Of a DNA stretch of 18,083 bases, positions 1-6,714 are shown one piece after another. The translations under genes were made by a program, and so were the position numbers. A model generated the notes under the pieces. That model was given only the letters and a program-made list of their open reading frames with translations, searched no databases and had not been told where the DNA came from. This stretch comes from Viridibacillus sp050279675 (lineage in GTDB: Bacteria > Bacillota > Bacilli > Bacillales_A > Planococcaceae). The number at the start of each line of letters is the position of its first letter. Within the stretch, counting starts at the first letter, position 1. Location: positions 1 to 18,083 of the forward strand of contig NZ_JBNNUK010000033.1 of NCBI RefSeq assembly GCF_050279675.1. Reading direction: 5' to 3'.

Positions 1-74
1 GATGATATCTATTTTTGTTTTGATCCACCAACAGAGTTGATGTTCAAAAACATTTATTGATTAACGTCTTGCAT

Positions 75-94
75 GTTCAGTTTTCAAGGTTCAT
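75..94 (-). promoter_or_regulatory. rRNA leader boxA-like element
   Basis: Read on the minus strand this stretch contains CTTGAAAACTGAAC. That resembles the boxA-type antitermination sequence often found ahead of 16S and 23S genes in Bacillales. It lies downstream of the tandem promoters at 127-335, as expected for the leader of an rRNA operon continuing past the left edge. Its identity is inferred from resemblance and position only. Confidence 0.5.
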
Positions 95-126
95 TATATC
101 CGGTCGATATCTAGTCGACTTTTAAT

Positions 127-155
127 ATTATATCAAGATAACATTTCGTTGTCAA
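127..155 (-). promoter_or_regulatory. rRNA operon promoter, downstream copy
   Basis: The minus strand shows a perfect sigma-A promoter: -35 TTGACA (150-155), a 17-base spacer and -10 TATAAT (127-132). Upstream lies the A/T-rich run TTTTAAAAAGTTG, a good UP element for the RNA polymerase alpha C-terminal domain. Transcription leaves the window leftwards, where a 16S gene is expected, as after bofA in B. subtilis (rrnA). Perfect hexamers, an UP element and tandem arrangement are typical of rrn promoters. Confidence 0.85.
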
Positions 156-222
156 CAACTTTTTAAAATTTCTTTTCAGTCGTTGTCCTGATAAGTTACT
201 TCTTTTCAGTAGCAACCTTTAT

Positions 223-251
223 ATTATATCAACCTCACCTCTCGGTGTCAA
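223..251 (-). promoter_or_regulatory. rRNA operon promoter, middle copy
   Basis: A second perfect sigma-A promoter on the minus strand: TTGACA (246-251), 17-base spacer, TATAAT (223-228). It lies exactly 96 bases from the downstream copy and shares with it the upstream block TTTAAAAAGTTGTTGACA and the block TTGATATAATAT around the -10. A G follows six to seven bases after the -10, which would suit GTP-responsive initiation known for Bacillus rrn promoters; that detail is inference. Confidence 0.85.
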
Positions 252-306
252 CAACTTTTTAAAGTTATTTTTAAGTTGATGCGTTACTTAAATTAGCAAC
301 CTAACT

Positions 307-335
307 AATATAACACGCTTTATAAGCGTGCGCAA
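307..335 (-). promoter_or_regulatory. possible third, weaker rRNA promoter
   Basis: The minus strand has TTGCGC (330-335), a 17-base spacer and TATATT (307-312), followed by a GGTTGCTA block also found after the middle promoter. The spacer is occupied by an inverted repeat, CACGCTT-TAT-AAGCGTG (314-330). This could instead be the 3' hairpin of bofA mRNA, although no T-run follows it. The spacing fits a promoter, but the hexamers are weak. Confidence 0.35.
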
Positions 336-343
336 GTGTTTTT

Positions 344-622
344 TCAAAAAAAGTTATAGTAGATTGAAATTGCTAATACCGAAGCTACTCCTGGTATACC
401 TAATAACGCAACCAACAAGCTAGAAAAAAAGTTAATTGGAACAAACACTCCTGCAAAACCCAATAAATAGTGTAATGCGAACAACAGGACAAAAGAAAAT
501 GCTATGCGAAACCAAAAAATTGATAGCCACTCAATTGCCTTACCCCAGCGTTTTCTCGTTCTCATTAATAGGAAGAAAAAAAACAACACCCCTACGAAAC
601 CAACAATCGGTTTCCACATCAT
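344..622 (-). CDS. bofA: BofA, inhibitor of pro-sigma-K processing
   Basis: A 92-residue integral membrane protein of the BofA family. In B. subtilis, BofA sits in the outer forespore membrane with SpoIVFA and holds the intramembrane protease SpoIVFB inactive until the forespore signals. Hydrophobic segments are visible at about residues 5-20, 36-57 and 66-90, and the family signature VPIN (61-64) is followed by LGIPG (74-78). Length is close to the usual 87. The ribosome site AAGGAG lies 10 bases before the ATG; a second ATG follows immediately. Position between yaaL and an rrn operon is the same as in B. subtilis. The residue aligning with the functionally important Asn48 of B. subtilis appears to be His51 here. 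A sporulation sigma-E type promoter may lie at 654-682. Confidence 0.92.
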   Translation of the reverse strand: MMWKPIVGFVGVLFFFFLLMRTRKRWGKAIEWLSIFWFRIAFSFVLLFALHYLLGFAGVFVPINFFSSLLVALLGIPGVASVLAISIYYNFF

Positions 623-653
623 ATATATCCAACTCCTTTTAAGATAGTAGTGA

Positions 654-682
654 AATATATGATTGGGATGCTGTTTTTAATT
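654..682 (-). promoter_or_regulatory. possible sigma-E promoter for bofA
   Basis: On the minus strand CATATATT (654-661) resembles the sigma-E -10 consensus. It is preceded by a 14-base spacer and GAATTAA (676-682), a poor to moderate -35 match. The predicted transcript would start about 25 bases before the bofA ATG. Mother-cell expression is expected for bofA, but the call rests on a partial match. Confidence 0.3.
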
Positions 683-900
683 CATTTTCTTAATAAGATT
701 TTTCGAATACGCGCTTCTTTAAATAGATAGAAGTGTTTACTTTCGGCAATTTTACGCTGCGCGATTGTATCTAGATCATAATCATCTAGTAAACCTTCAA
801 TCTCTTGCGTCTGCTGCCAATCTTCTTTAGTTTCTCTCATAAGAACCACTAACTTCTCATCAAATTCTTGACGTAGCTTTTGTTTACGAAAAAACATCAT
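682..900 (-). CDS. yaaL: YaaL family small protein (DUF2508)
   Basis: A 72-residue, highly charged, predicted alpha-helical protein matching the YaaL/DUF2508 family in size, composition and location between recR and bofA. The N-terminus is basic (FFRKQKLRQEF), the middle acidic (EDWQQTQEIEGLLDDYD), and the end basic (ARIRKILLRK). No catalytic motif is visible, and the family has no established function known to me. It starts 14 bases after recR, so it is probably co-transcribed. Two adjacent ATGs (898-900 and 895-897) follow AAGGGGAG; the second has more normal spacing, so the true start may be one codon later. Confidence 0.85.
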   Translation of the reverse strand: MMFFRKQKLRQEFDEKLVVLMRETKEDWQQTQEIEGLLDDYDLDTIAQRKIAESKHFYLFKEARIRKILLRK

Positions 901-914
901 GTTCTCCCCTTACT

Positions 915-1511
915 TCACAGTTCACGTCTTCCTTCTAACGCTTTTGATAAAGTTACTTCATCAGCATATTCCAAATCGCCGCCTACAGGTAAACCGTGGG
1001 CTATACGGGTTGTGCGTATACCCGATGGTTTCACTAAACGCGAAATATACATTGCAGTAGCTTCACCTTCTATAGTAGGGTTTGTAGCTAAAATCAATTC
1101 TTGTACTTGATCATCTTGTAATCTTTTCAATAATGTAGGTACATTAATATCTTCCGGACCTATACCATCCATCGGCGAGATTGCACCATGAAGTACATGA
1201 TATAGCCCATGATAGTCACGCATTTTTTCCATGGCGATCACATCTTTAGGATCCTGAACAACACAGATCGTCGAAGCATCACGTTGTTTATCCTGACAAA
1301 TATGACACGGATCCACATCAGTAATATGACCACAAACTGAACAATACGTTAAGTTACGTTTAGCATCAACTAACGCTTTTGCAAAAGATAGAACAGTGTC
1401 TTCCTTCATTGTTAGCACAAAAAACGCCAGACGAGCCGCGGTTTTCGGCCCGATACCTGGCAATTTCATAAAACTATCGATTAATTTTGATATTGGTTCA
1501 GGGTAATGCAT
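915..1511 (-). CDS. recR: Recombination mediator RecR
   Basis: A 198-residue RecR, the usual length. RecR works with RecO to load RecA at single-strand gaps and forms a DNA-clamp-like ring. Visible features are the helix-hairpin-helix LPGIGPKTAARLAF (17-30), a four-cysteine zinc finger (C57, C60, C69, C72), and a Toprim domain from about residue 80 with VVQDPKD and the downstream LATNPTIEGEATA segment. AGGAGG lies 7 bases before the ATG. It starts 11 bases after ebfC; dnaX-ebfC-recR is a near-universal bacterial linkage reflecting replication and repair. Confidence 0.97.
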   Translation of the reverse strand: MHYPEPISKLIDSFMKLPGIGPKTAARLAFFVLTMKEDTVLSFAKALVDAKRNLTYCSVCGHITDVDPCHICQDKQRDASTICVVQDPKDVIAMEKMRDYHGLYHVLHGAISPMDGIGPEDINVPTLLKRLQDDQVQELILATNPTIEGEATAMYISRLVKPSGIRTTRIAHGLPVGGDLEYADEVTLSKALEGRREL

Positions 1512-1522
1512 ATCAATTCCTC

Positions 1523-1843
1523 CTAGAACATGCCGGGAAGGTTCATGCCTTTCGTGAATTGTCCCATTGTAGCATTTGTAGTTTCGTCTACTTTTTTGAT
1601 TGCTTCATTTGTAGCAATGATAATTAGATCTTGTAACATTTCAATATCTTCCGGATCTACTACTGATTCATCAAGAATAACGTCAGTTACTTTTTTCTCA
1701 CCAGATATAACAACTTTCACCATACCACCACCAGCTACACCTTCAAACACCTGAGCAGCTAGTTCTTCTTGAGCTTCCACCATTTTCTTTTGCATTTTTT
1801 GCATTTGTTTCATCATGTTATTCATATTTCCCATACCACGCAT
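1523..1843 (-). CDS. ebfC: YbaB/EbfC family nucleoid-associated protein
   Basis: A 106-residue homologue of B. subtilis YaaK and E. coli YbaB. These homodimeric proteins bind DNA with little sequence specificity. The N-terminus is methionine- and glutamine-rich (MKQMQKMQKKMVEAQEEL, about 11-28), forming the long helix of the tweezer-like dimer. The core GGGMVKVVISGEKKVTDV follows, and the protein ends with a Gly/Met-rich tail. AGGAGG lies 8 bases before the ATG. It sits 29 bases after dnaX and 11 bases before recR, so one transcript is likely. Confidence 0.95.
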   Translation of the reverse strand: MRGMGNMNNMMKQMQKMQKKMVEAQEELAAQVFEGVAGGGMVKVVISGEKKVTDVILDESVVDPEDIEMLQDLIIIATNEAIKKVDETTNATMGQFTKGMNLPGMF

Positions 1844-1872
1844 ATTAGTTTCCTCCTCAAAATAATTAAAAT

Positions 1873-3651
1873 TTACTCTTCTAGTATTTCTACAAAACCT
1901 TTGCCAAAAAGCTCCTCTGCTTTTGCGACAAGCGGGTCCTCTGAAGGAATTCGCTCCTCTACAAAAAGAGGTTCTGTCATTTCGTTTACATTATCTGCAG
2001 GTGGTTCTTCTAATGAATGAACCTGTTTGTCCAGACCATGCTGACGAATGAAGTCTGCACGTATTTTCAGCCAATTATCCTCGGGCACTACTACAATTTC
2101 ATAGGCCACGCCTGTTAATGGTTGTAAGATTGTAGACATCGCTGAAAATGTACCATTATTAGTACCTATCGTGCAATAAACTCCCTGCTTTAATTTTAAC
2201 ACAAACGCATTAGAAGATGCTGCCACAGGTTCAGCGTCTTCCAAAAGCGCTGATTGCGATTTTTGAAGCTGATTTAGCACTTCAGACCAAGCTGACTTTA
2301 TCATTTGTAAATCTTTTTTCGTCGCTACTTTTAGTACTTCTTGAATTCGACCAACATTAATTTTCATACCACTATCTACTTTTGGTCGTTGTCGTTGTTG
2401 GGCAGGTGCTGCATTGCGTTGTTGTTGGCCACCCTGTTGTAATTGGAGAACGATTTGTTCTAATGAGGCAATCTTCGCTTCAAGATCTGCAACATTAGGC
2501 GATTCACCGGTAGATTGCATCATTGGACTATTTGTTTGAGTAGGCACTTGAATAATAGGTTGACCTGGAGCAAATTGCGCCATTTTCAACAAGGCCGTTT
2601 CTAAGTAAATTTTGGAATGATGTGAAAAGCGCATCTCTTGTTGCGTCTTTGAAAGGATATCAACATAGCCATATAATGTATCCGTGGTAAATTGATTGGC
2701 AAGAGTTTTGAACTTTTCATCTGACGAGGCAAGCTCAAGTAGATCCTCTAAATCAGGAGCTGTTTGAATTAGTAATAAGTCGCGGAAAAATGTGATGAGA
2801 TCTTCTGATAGACGCACCGCATCTTTCCCTTCACTTATTAGCTTTTCTAAAAGTGCTAATACTTGCGCGATATCTTTGTCTCCTAATGCTTTTGCTAAAT
2901 CATAGAATACTTCCTGACTTATAGATCCTGTCACGAATAAGGCATCTGCAAGTGTTAACTTATCCCCGCTGAAAGATACAACTTGATCCAACATACTTAA
3001 AGCGTCACGCATACCTCCTGCAGCAGATTGAGCAATGACTTTTAACGCTTGCTCATCATATTGTAGTTCTATATCTTCTAAAACGATTTTCATACGTTCT
3101 AATAAGTCAATAGAAGAAAGGCGTTTAAAATCGAATCTTTGACAACGTGAAATAATCGTCGCCGGCAGCTTATGTGGCTCCGTCGTTGCCAATATGAAAA
3201 CAACATGTGCAGGTGGTTCTTCTAAAGTTTTAAGTAAAGCGTTAAAGGCACTTGTAGATAGCATATGAACTTCATCAATGATATACACTTTAAAACGAGC
3301 GCTTGCAGGTGCGAAGCGTACTTTTTCAATAATCTCACGCATTTCTTCCACGCGAGAGTTGGATGCAGCATCAAATTCAATGACGTCAGGGTGTGCCCCA
3401 TTCGTGATGCTAATACAAGTTGCACATGTATTACACGGTTCCTCAGTTGGTGCATGCTCACAATTTAATGCTTTTGCAAATATTTTCGCTGTACTTGTTT
3501 TCCCCGTGCCTCGAGGGCCAGAGAATAAATAAGCGTGCGTAGTTTTATTGGCAAGGAGAGCATTTTGGAGTGTCCGTTTAACATGCGACTGTCCTGACAT
3601 TTCTCTGAATGATTGCGGGCGATACACACGATAAAAAGCTTGATACGTCAA
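1873..3651 (-). CDS. dnaX: DNA polymerase III subunit gamma/tau
   Basis: A 592-residue clamp-loader ATPase and replisome organiser. The AAA+ domain shows Walker A GPRGTGKT (45-52), zinc cysteines C64, C73, C76 and C79, Walker B/DExH IDEVHML (125-131), and the SRC sensor motif (168-170). A collar domain follows, then a glutamine-rich linker (about 385-425), then a tau-specific C-terminal domain thought to contact DnaB and PolC. Full length argues for a single tau-type product, and no correctly phased slippery site was found. The start is a TTG, with the GGAGAGG ribosome site ending 6 bases ahead; the N-terminus MTYQAFYRVYRPQ matches the family. A strong extended -10 promoter precedes it. Confidence 0.97.
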   Translation of the reverse strand: MTYQAFYRVYRPQSFREMSGQSHVKRTLQNALLANKTTHAYLFSGPRGTGKTSTAKIFAKALNCEHAPTEEPCNTCATCISITNGAHPDVIEFDAASNSRVEEMREIIEKVRFAPASARFKVYIIDEVHMLSTSAFNALLKTLEEPPAHVVFILATTEPHKLPATIISRCQRFDFKRLSSIDLLERMKIVLEDIELQYDEQALKVIAQSAAGGMRDALSMLDQVVSFSGDKLTLADALFVTGSISQEVFYDLAKALGDKDIAQVLALLEKLISEGKDAVRLSEDLITFFRDLLLIQTAPDLEDLLELASSDEKFKTLANQFTTDTLYGYVDILSKTQQEMRFSHHSKIYLETALLKMAQFAPGQPIIQVPTQTNSPMMQSTGESPNVADLEAKIASLEQIVLQLQQGGQQQRNAAPAQQRQRPKVDSGMKINVGRIQEVLKVATKKDLQMIKSAWSEVLNQLQKSQSALLEDAEPVAASSNAFVLKLKQGVYCTIGTNNGTFSAMSTILQPLTGVAYEIVVVPEDNWLKIRADFIRQHGLDKQVHSLEEPPADNVNEMTEPLFVEERIPSEDPLVAKAEELFGKGFVEILEE

Positions 3652-3691
3652 CGTTTACCTCTCCTTTTTCGCCGATTAGTTGAATGTGTAT

Positions 3692-3700
3692 ATTATACCA
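3692..3700 (-). promoter_or_regulatory. extended -10 promoter of dnaX cluster
   Basis: The minus strand reads TGGTATAAT, a perfect TATAAT with the extended TG motif. The -35 (GGCTTT) is poor, as is common for extended -10 promoters. It lies about 41 bases upstream of the dnaX TTG and downstream of the scr terminator, so it would drive dnaX-ebfC-recR-yaaL. Confidence 0.65.
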
Positions 3701-3736
3701 TAAGAGCGCTTATTAAAGCCGCTCGATACCTTTAGA

Positions 3737-3776
3737 TAAAAGAAAAACTCATTCGCCAAAAACGACGAATGAGTTT
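3737..3776 (-). terminator. rho-independent terminator of scr
   Basis: On the minus strand AAACTCATTCG and CGAATGAGTTT form an 11-bp stem around a 10-base loop, followed by TTCTTTTAT. It lies about 17 bases past the predicted SRP RNA 3' end and separates scr from dnaX. Confidence 0.85.
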
Positions 3777-3792
3777 GAAATTTGCACGATAA

Positions 3793-4066
3793 ATGCCGTG
3801 CACCTTCCTTCGACAGCCGTACATAAGCGTTACTTTTGTCGTTAGCTCTGATTAGGCAACCCTACGGCACATGCGATAAGCCGCTTAATGCTGCTTCCTT
3901 CCGGACCTGACATGGTTCGCGGGTACGCATTGCGTAGGACCCAATCGTCAACACTACGTGCAAAAGGCAGACCAAACATACGGACAGCCTTAGAAAAGGA
4001 CTTCAGTCTCGCTAGAGCGGATTGCGAGTTATAGGACACCGCTACCTTCCCACCTAGCACGGCATC
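3793..4066 (-). ncRNA. scr: SRP RNA (Bacillus-type scRNA, large form)
   Basis: About 274 nt, matching the roughly 270-nt Bacillus small cytoplasmic RNA with an Alu domain. This is the 7S-like RNA that binds Ffh (and HBsu on its Alu part) for co-translational membrane targeting. The minus strand shows the conserved SRP core: CCATGTCAGGTCCGGAAGG followed by AAGCAGCATTAAG, giving the GGAA tetraloop and Ffh-binding internal loops. The 5' GCCGTGCTAGG and 3' GGTGCACGGC ends pair to close the molecule. A promoter (4071-4099) and terminator (3737-3776) bracket it, and it lies next to dnaX as in B. subtilis. Ends are approximate. Confidence 0.95.
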
Positions 4067-4070
4067 TATT

Positions 4071-4099
4071 AGTATACGAAGAATAATAAAAAAAATCAA
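4071..4099 (-). promoter_or_regulatory. sigma-A promoter of scr
   Basis: Minus strand: TTGATT (4094-4099), 17-base spacer, TATACT (4071-4076). The predicted transcript begins near 4064, at the expected 5' end of the SRP RNA. Confidence 0.75.
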
Positions 4100-4268
4100 T
4101 ATAAAAGCATGAAACGAAATATTATAATTAATCAAGGAGTAGTTCTAAGATCGATTAGCATCTTATTTCAAGCTATTCTTCACCTTTTAAATAAAATACT
4201 TTCCACTTTAAAAAACGCCATAAAAATAGACCTTCTAAATATTGTTTTTATTTTTTTATTAAAAAGTG

Positions 4269-4297
4269 TTGACGAGATATTTAATACATGATAAAGT
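4269..4297 (+). promoter_or_regulatory. sigma-A promoter of tRNA-Ser
   Basis: Plus strand: TTGACG (4269-4274), 17-base spacer, TAAAGT (4292-4297), about 35 bases before the mature tRNA 5' end. The roughly 165 bases between this promoter and that of scr are very A/T-rich and hold no gene I can support. Confidence 0.65.
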
Positions 4298-4332
4298 ATT
4301 ACTTGTCAGAAAGACAACAACATACTTTCTTC

Positions 4333-4425
4333 GGAGGAATACCCAAGTCTGGCTGAAGGGATCGGTCTTGAAAACCGACAGGCGGGTCATACCGCGCGGG
4401 GGTTCGAATCCCTCTTCCTCCTCCA
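4333..4425 (+). tRNA. tRNA-Ser(UGA)
   Basis: A 93-base class II tRNA. The acceptor arm GGAGGAA pairs with TTCCTCC, the anticodon stem-loop is TCGGT-CTTGAAA-ACCGA with anticodon TGA (decoding UCA and other UCN codons), the long variable arm contains GCGG-GTCATA-CCGC, and the T-loop TTCGAAT and encoded CCA are present. The sequence is close to B. subtilis tRNA-Ser(UGA). The discriminator base is T, where I recall G in that tRNA. It stands alone, on the opposite strand from its neighbours, with its own promoter and terminator. Confidence 0.96.
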
Positions 4426-4516
4426 TTTTATTTTTAAAAACACGCGCATAATATTGAGATTGTATTCGTTGCTAAAGTGACGAATTTTTTCTCAAATACA
4501 TATAGTCAGAAATTTT

Positions 4517-4548
4517 AGAAACAAACATTTATGTTTGTTTCTTTTTTT
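4517..4548 (+). terminator. rho-independent terminator after tRNA-Ser
   Basis: AGAAACAAACAT and ATGTTTGTTTCT form a 12-bp stem with a 2-base loop (possibly fewer pairs in practice), followed by seven T residues on the plus strand. It ends the tRNA transcript. In the other direction the T-tract is interrupted (CTAAAATTTC), so it would be weaker for the convergent LOG-family gene. Confidence 0.8.
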
Positions 4549-4555
4549 GTGGCTT

Positions 4556-5092
4556 CTATGATTGATTTATAAATAGTAAGAGCTCTTCAGGCGAACTTAC
4601 AACACCGATTTGCCCCTGCTGACTTTTCAACATGAAGCCTTCATCGACAGTATGTTGTAAATGCGCTTGAAGGAAATCATAATAATGATTGATATTATAT
4701 AAGCATACCGCTTTCGAATGCTGACCTACTTGGGAAAGTGTTAGTACATCAAAAAACTCATCCATCGTCCCCGCGCCACCTGGCAAAGCAATAAAAGCAT
4801 CTGATAACTCGCCCATTTTAGACTTACGCTCATACATAGTATCTACAAAAAACAATTCTGATAAACCCTGATGCGTAACCTCTTTCCATTGCATAAAAGT
4901 AGGCATAACACCAATTACTTCTCCTCCATGAGCTAATACCTCATCTGCCACTTTTCCCATTAGACCTACAATCGATCCCCCATAAACAACACCAACACCA
5001 TTTATAGCCAAAAACTTCCCAAGCTCTATTGCCTTCTCAGCATATATAGGATTTTCCCCCATCTTGGATCCACAGTAAATTGCTACTTTCAT
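4556..5092 (-). CDS. LOG family phosphoribohydrolase (TIGR00730 type)
   Basis: A 178-residue Rossmann-fold protein of the LOG/'lysine decarboxylase-like' family, like B. subtilis YvdD. Such enzymes cleave nucleoside 5'-monophosphates, including cytokinin ribotides and AMP, into base and ribose 5-phosphate. The hallmark PGGAGTMDE is at 104-112, the conserved basic pair in YERK at 87-90, and a glycine-rich YGGSIVGLMG at 37-46. I chose the ATG at 5092 because AGGGGG ends 8 bases before it; an in-frame GTG three codons earlier overlaps the ribosome site. A perfect TATAAT lies at 5143-5148 on the minus strand but has a poor -35. True substrate is not decidable from sequence; bacterial members are often misannotated as lysine decarboxylases. 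Confidence 0.88.
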   Translation of the reverse strand: MKVAIYCGSKMGENPIYAEKAIELGKFLAINGVGVVYGGSIVGLMGKVADEVLAHGGEVIGVMPTFMQWKEVTHQGLSELFFVDTMYERKSKMGELSDAFIALPGGAGTMDEFFDVLTLSQVGQHSKAVCLYNINHYYDFLQAHLQHTVDEGFMLKSQQGQIGVVSSPEELLLFINQS

Positions 5093-5193
5093 AAAATGCA
5101 CCCCCTTTTATGTCAAGATATAAAATAATGCACTTGTATATGATTATATTCCACCATTTCTTATATTAATTCTAAACGTATTATTATTTACTA

Positions 5194-5223
5194 TAAAAAA
5201 AGACTGTCGTTTAAATGACAGCC
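5194..5223 (-). terminator. rho-independent terminator after dck
   Basis: On the minus strand GGCTGTC and GACAGTC pair (7 bp including one G-U) around ATTTAAAC, followed by a run of T residues. It begins 13 bases beyond the dck stop codon and closes the dgk-dck operon. Confidence 0.8.
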
Positions 5224-5235
5224 TTTCTAATATAA

Positions 5236-5907
5236 TTATTTACGACGTAAATGTGATGTCTGCTCCATAAAGTGACTAATGCGTTCCACAATTACTTCTA
5301 CTGTATCTGGATTTTTCATTAAGTCGTAGTCGTTGATGTCTAAACGCAATACCGGACATGCATTAAAACTGTCGATCCAGTTTTCATAACGTCCGTACAT
5401 TTCATACCAATAGTCCTTTGGTGTTTGTTGCTCCATTGGACGACCACGTTCTTCAATACGCTCTAAAATATCTTCAATTGGTCCTTCCAAGTAAATTAGC
5501 AAATCTGGATGAGGAAAATAAGGTGTCATGACCATTGCATCGAATAAGTTTTTATATGTTTCATAATCGGTTTTGCTCATCGTGCCTTTTTCTTCATGCA
5601 TTTTAGCAAAAATCCCTGTGTCCTCATAGATTGATCGATCTTGAATAAAACCACCACCATATTCAAAAATACGTTTTTGCTCCTTGAAACGCTCAGCTAA
5701 AAAGTAAATTTGTAAATGGAAGCTCCATTTTTCGAAATCATCATAGAACTTGTCCAAGTAAGGATTCGAATCAACCTTTTCAAATGACGTACGGAAATTT
5801 AATGCATTTGCTAATGCCTTCGTCATTGTCGATTTGCCGACACCTACTGTTCCCGCGATTGTAATAACTGCATTTGCAGGAATGCCGTATTTCTCTCTTA
5901 AATTCAT
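5236..5907 (-). CDS. dck: Deoxyadenosine/deoxycytidine kinase
   Basis: A 223-residue member of the deoxynucleoside kinase family, very similar to B. subtilis Dck (YaaF). It phosphorylates deoxyadenosine and deoxycytidine for nucleotide salvage. Visible are the P-loop GTVGVGKST (19-27), the DRS motif (90-92) with the segment DRSIYEDTGIF typical of Dck, and an arginine-rich lid, RIEERGR, near 151-157. The start overlaps the stop of dgk by four bases (ATGA), with AGGGAG inside the end of dgk, so translation is probably coupled. Complementary specificities of the two kinases (dA/dC and dG) explain the pairing. Confidence 0.95.
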   Translation of the reverse strand: MNLREKYGIPANAVITIAGTVGVGKSTMTKALANALNFRTSFEKVDSNPYLDKFYDDFEKWSFHLQIYFLAERFKEQKRIFEYGGGFIQDRSIYEDTGIFAKMHEEKGTMSKTDYETYKNLFDAMVMTPYFPHPDLLIYLEGPIEDILERIEERGRPMEQQTPKDYWYEMYGRYENWIDSFNACPVLRLDINDYDLMKNPDTVEVIVERISHFMEQTSHLRRK

Positions 5908-6542
5908 GAATCGAAACTCCCTTTTTCTAATGTTTCTTCAATAGTTCTTAAGATTTTTTGTAAATCTGATGGATTTTTTACAAAATCAATTTCATCACCA
6001 TTGATTCGTATTACCGGAATATCTGGGTTTTGTTTTTCAAATCGTTTAATAAATACATGGTAATCCGCAACAAGCTGCTCCATATACTCTCTTGAAATCA
6101 TTTTCTCAAATTCTCGACCTCTCATGGCAATTCGTTTCATCAAAGTATCGACGCTTGCATGAAGATAAACGACTACATTTGGACATGGCATGTCAGCAGT
6201 TAATATGCGATATATTTCTTCATACTTGTGAAATTCAGACTCTTTTAATGTTCTTTTAGCAAAGATTAAATTTTTAAAAATGTGATAATCTGCAACCGCA
6301 GCTTTTTCATGCGATAGTATATGATTCTTTATATCTGTTAATTGTTTATAGCGATTACATAAGAAAAACATCTCTGTCTGGAAACTCCACTCATCAATGT
6401 CTTCATAAAATTTATTTAAAAACGGATTTTCGTCCACGATTTCTTTTAATAAGTGAAACTGAAAAGTCTCAGCAACTATTTTAGAAAGTGACGTTTTTCC
6501 GACGCCAATTGGCCCCTCAACGGTGATAAACGGTACAGGCAT
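5904..6542 (-). CDS. dgk: Deoxyguanosine kinase
   Basis: A 212-residue deoxynucleoside kinase, orthologous by sequence and order to B. subtilis Dgk (YaaG). It phosphorylates deoxyguanosine in purine deoxynucleoside salvage. The P-loop GPIGVGKTS lies at 10-18. The substrate motif is DYH (85-87) in ADYHIFKN, which distinguishes the Dgk branch from the DRS of Dck, and the lid RIAMRGR is present. A run of G residues ends 7 bases before the ATG. It is the first gene of a two-gene operon, with a possible extended -10 promoter at 6583-6591. Confidence 0.95.
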   Translation of the reverse strand: MPVPFITVEGPIGVGKTSLSKIVAETFQFHLLKEIVDENPFLNKFYEDIDEWSFQTEMFFLCNRYKQLTDIKNHILSHEKAAVADYHIFKNLIFAKRTLKESEFHKYEEIYRILTADMPCPNVVVYLHASVDTLMKRIAMRGREFEKMISREYMEQLVADYHVFIKRFEKQNPDIPVIRINGDEIDFVKNPSDLQKILRTIEETLEKGSFDS

Positions 6543-6582
6543 CAGAAGTCCCCCTTCATCGTCTTTTTAATCAGTGCTTATC

Positions 6583-6591
6583 ATTTTATCA
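6583..6591 (-). promoter_or_regulatory. possible extended -10 promoter of dgk-dck
   Basis: Minus strand TGATAAAAT, five of six bases of TATAAT with the extended TG, about 41 bases before the dgk start. No good -35 is seen. Confidence 0.4.
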
Positions 6592-6678
6592 TAGTAATAA
6601 GAAAAGCAGAAGCGCCTCGTTTAGTACATTTTATTAATACAAATAACTCATACGCTAGTTTCAAAACCACCATTATGT

Positions 6679-6708
6679 AAAAAAAACCCCCAGTATCAAC
6701 TGAAGGTT
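6679..6708 (-). terminator. rho-independent terminator after yaaH
   Basis: On the minus strand AACCTTCAG and CTGGGGGTT form a 9-bp stem (with G-U pairs) around TTGATA, followed by eight T residues. It begins just past the yaaH stop. Confidence 0.8.
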
Positions 6709-6714
6709 TTAATA

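Noticed and set aside
93..98. Another TATAAT on the minus strand downstream of the rrn promoters
   Set aside because: No -35 match at 16-18 bases upstream, and it sits in the rRNA leader beside the boxA-like element.
2311..2321. AAAAAAG run in dnaX that could be a -1 slippery site producing gamma, as in E. coli
   Set aside because: On the minus strand the codons are ACG-AAA-AAA-GAT, so the heptamer is not in the X-XXY-YYZ phase needed, and the tau reading frame continues intact to a normal C-terminus.
3842..4135. 97-codon open frame on the minus strand
   Set aside because: It covers the SRP RNA gene, whose conserved RNA core explains the sequence; no protein family resemblance.
4109..4291. 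60-codon open frame on the plus strand between scr and tRNA-Ser
   Set aside because: No ribosome site, A/T-driven composition, and it runs into the tRNA promoter at 4269-4297.
4266..4451. 61-codon open frame on the plus strand
   Set aside because: It reads straight through the tRNA-Ser gene.
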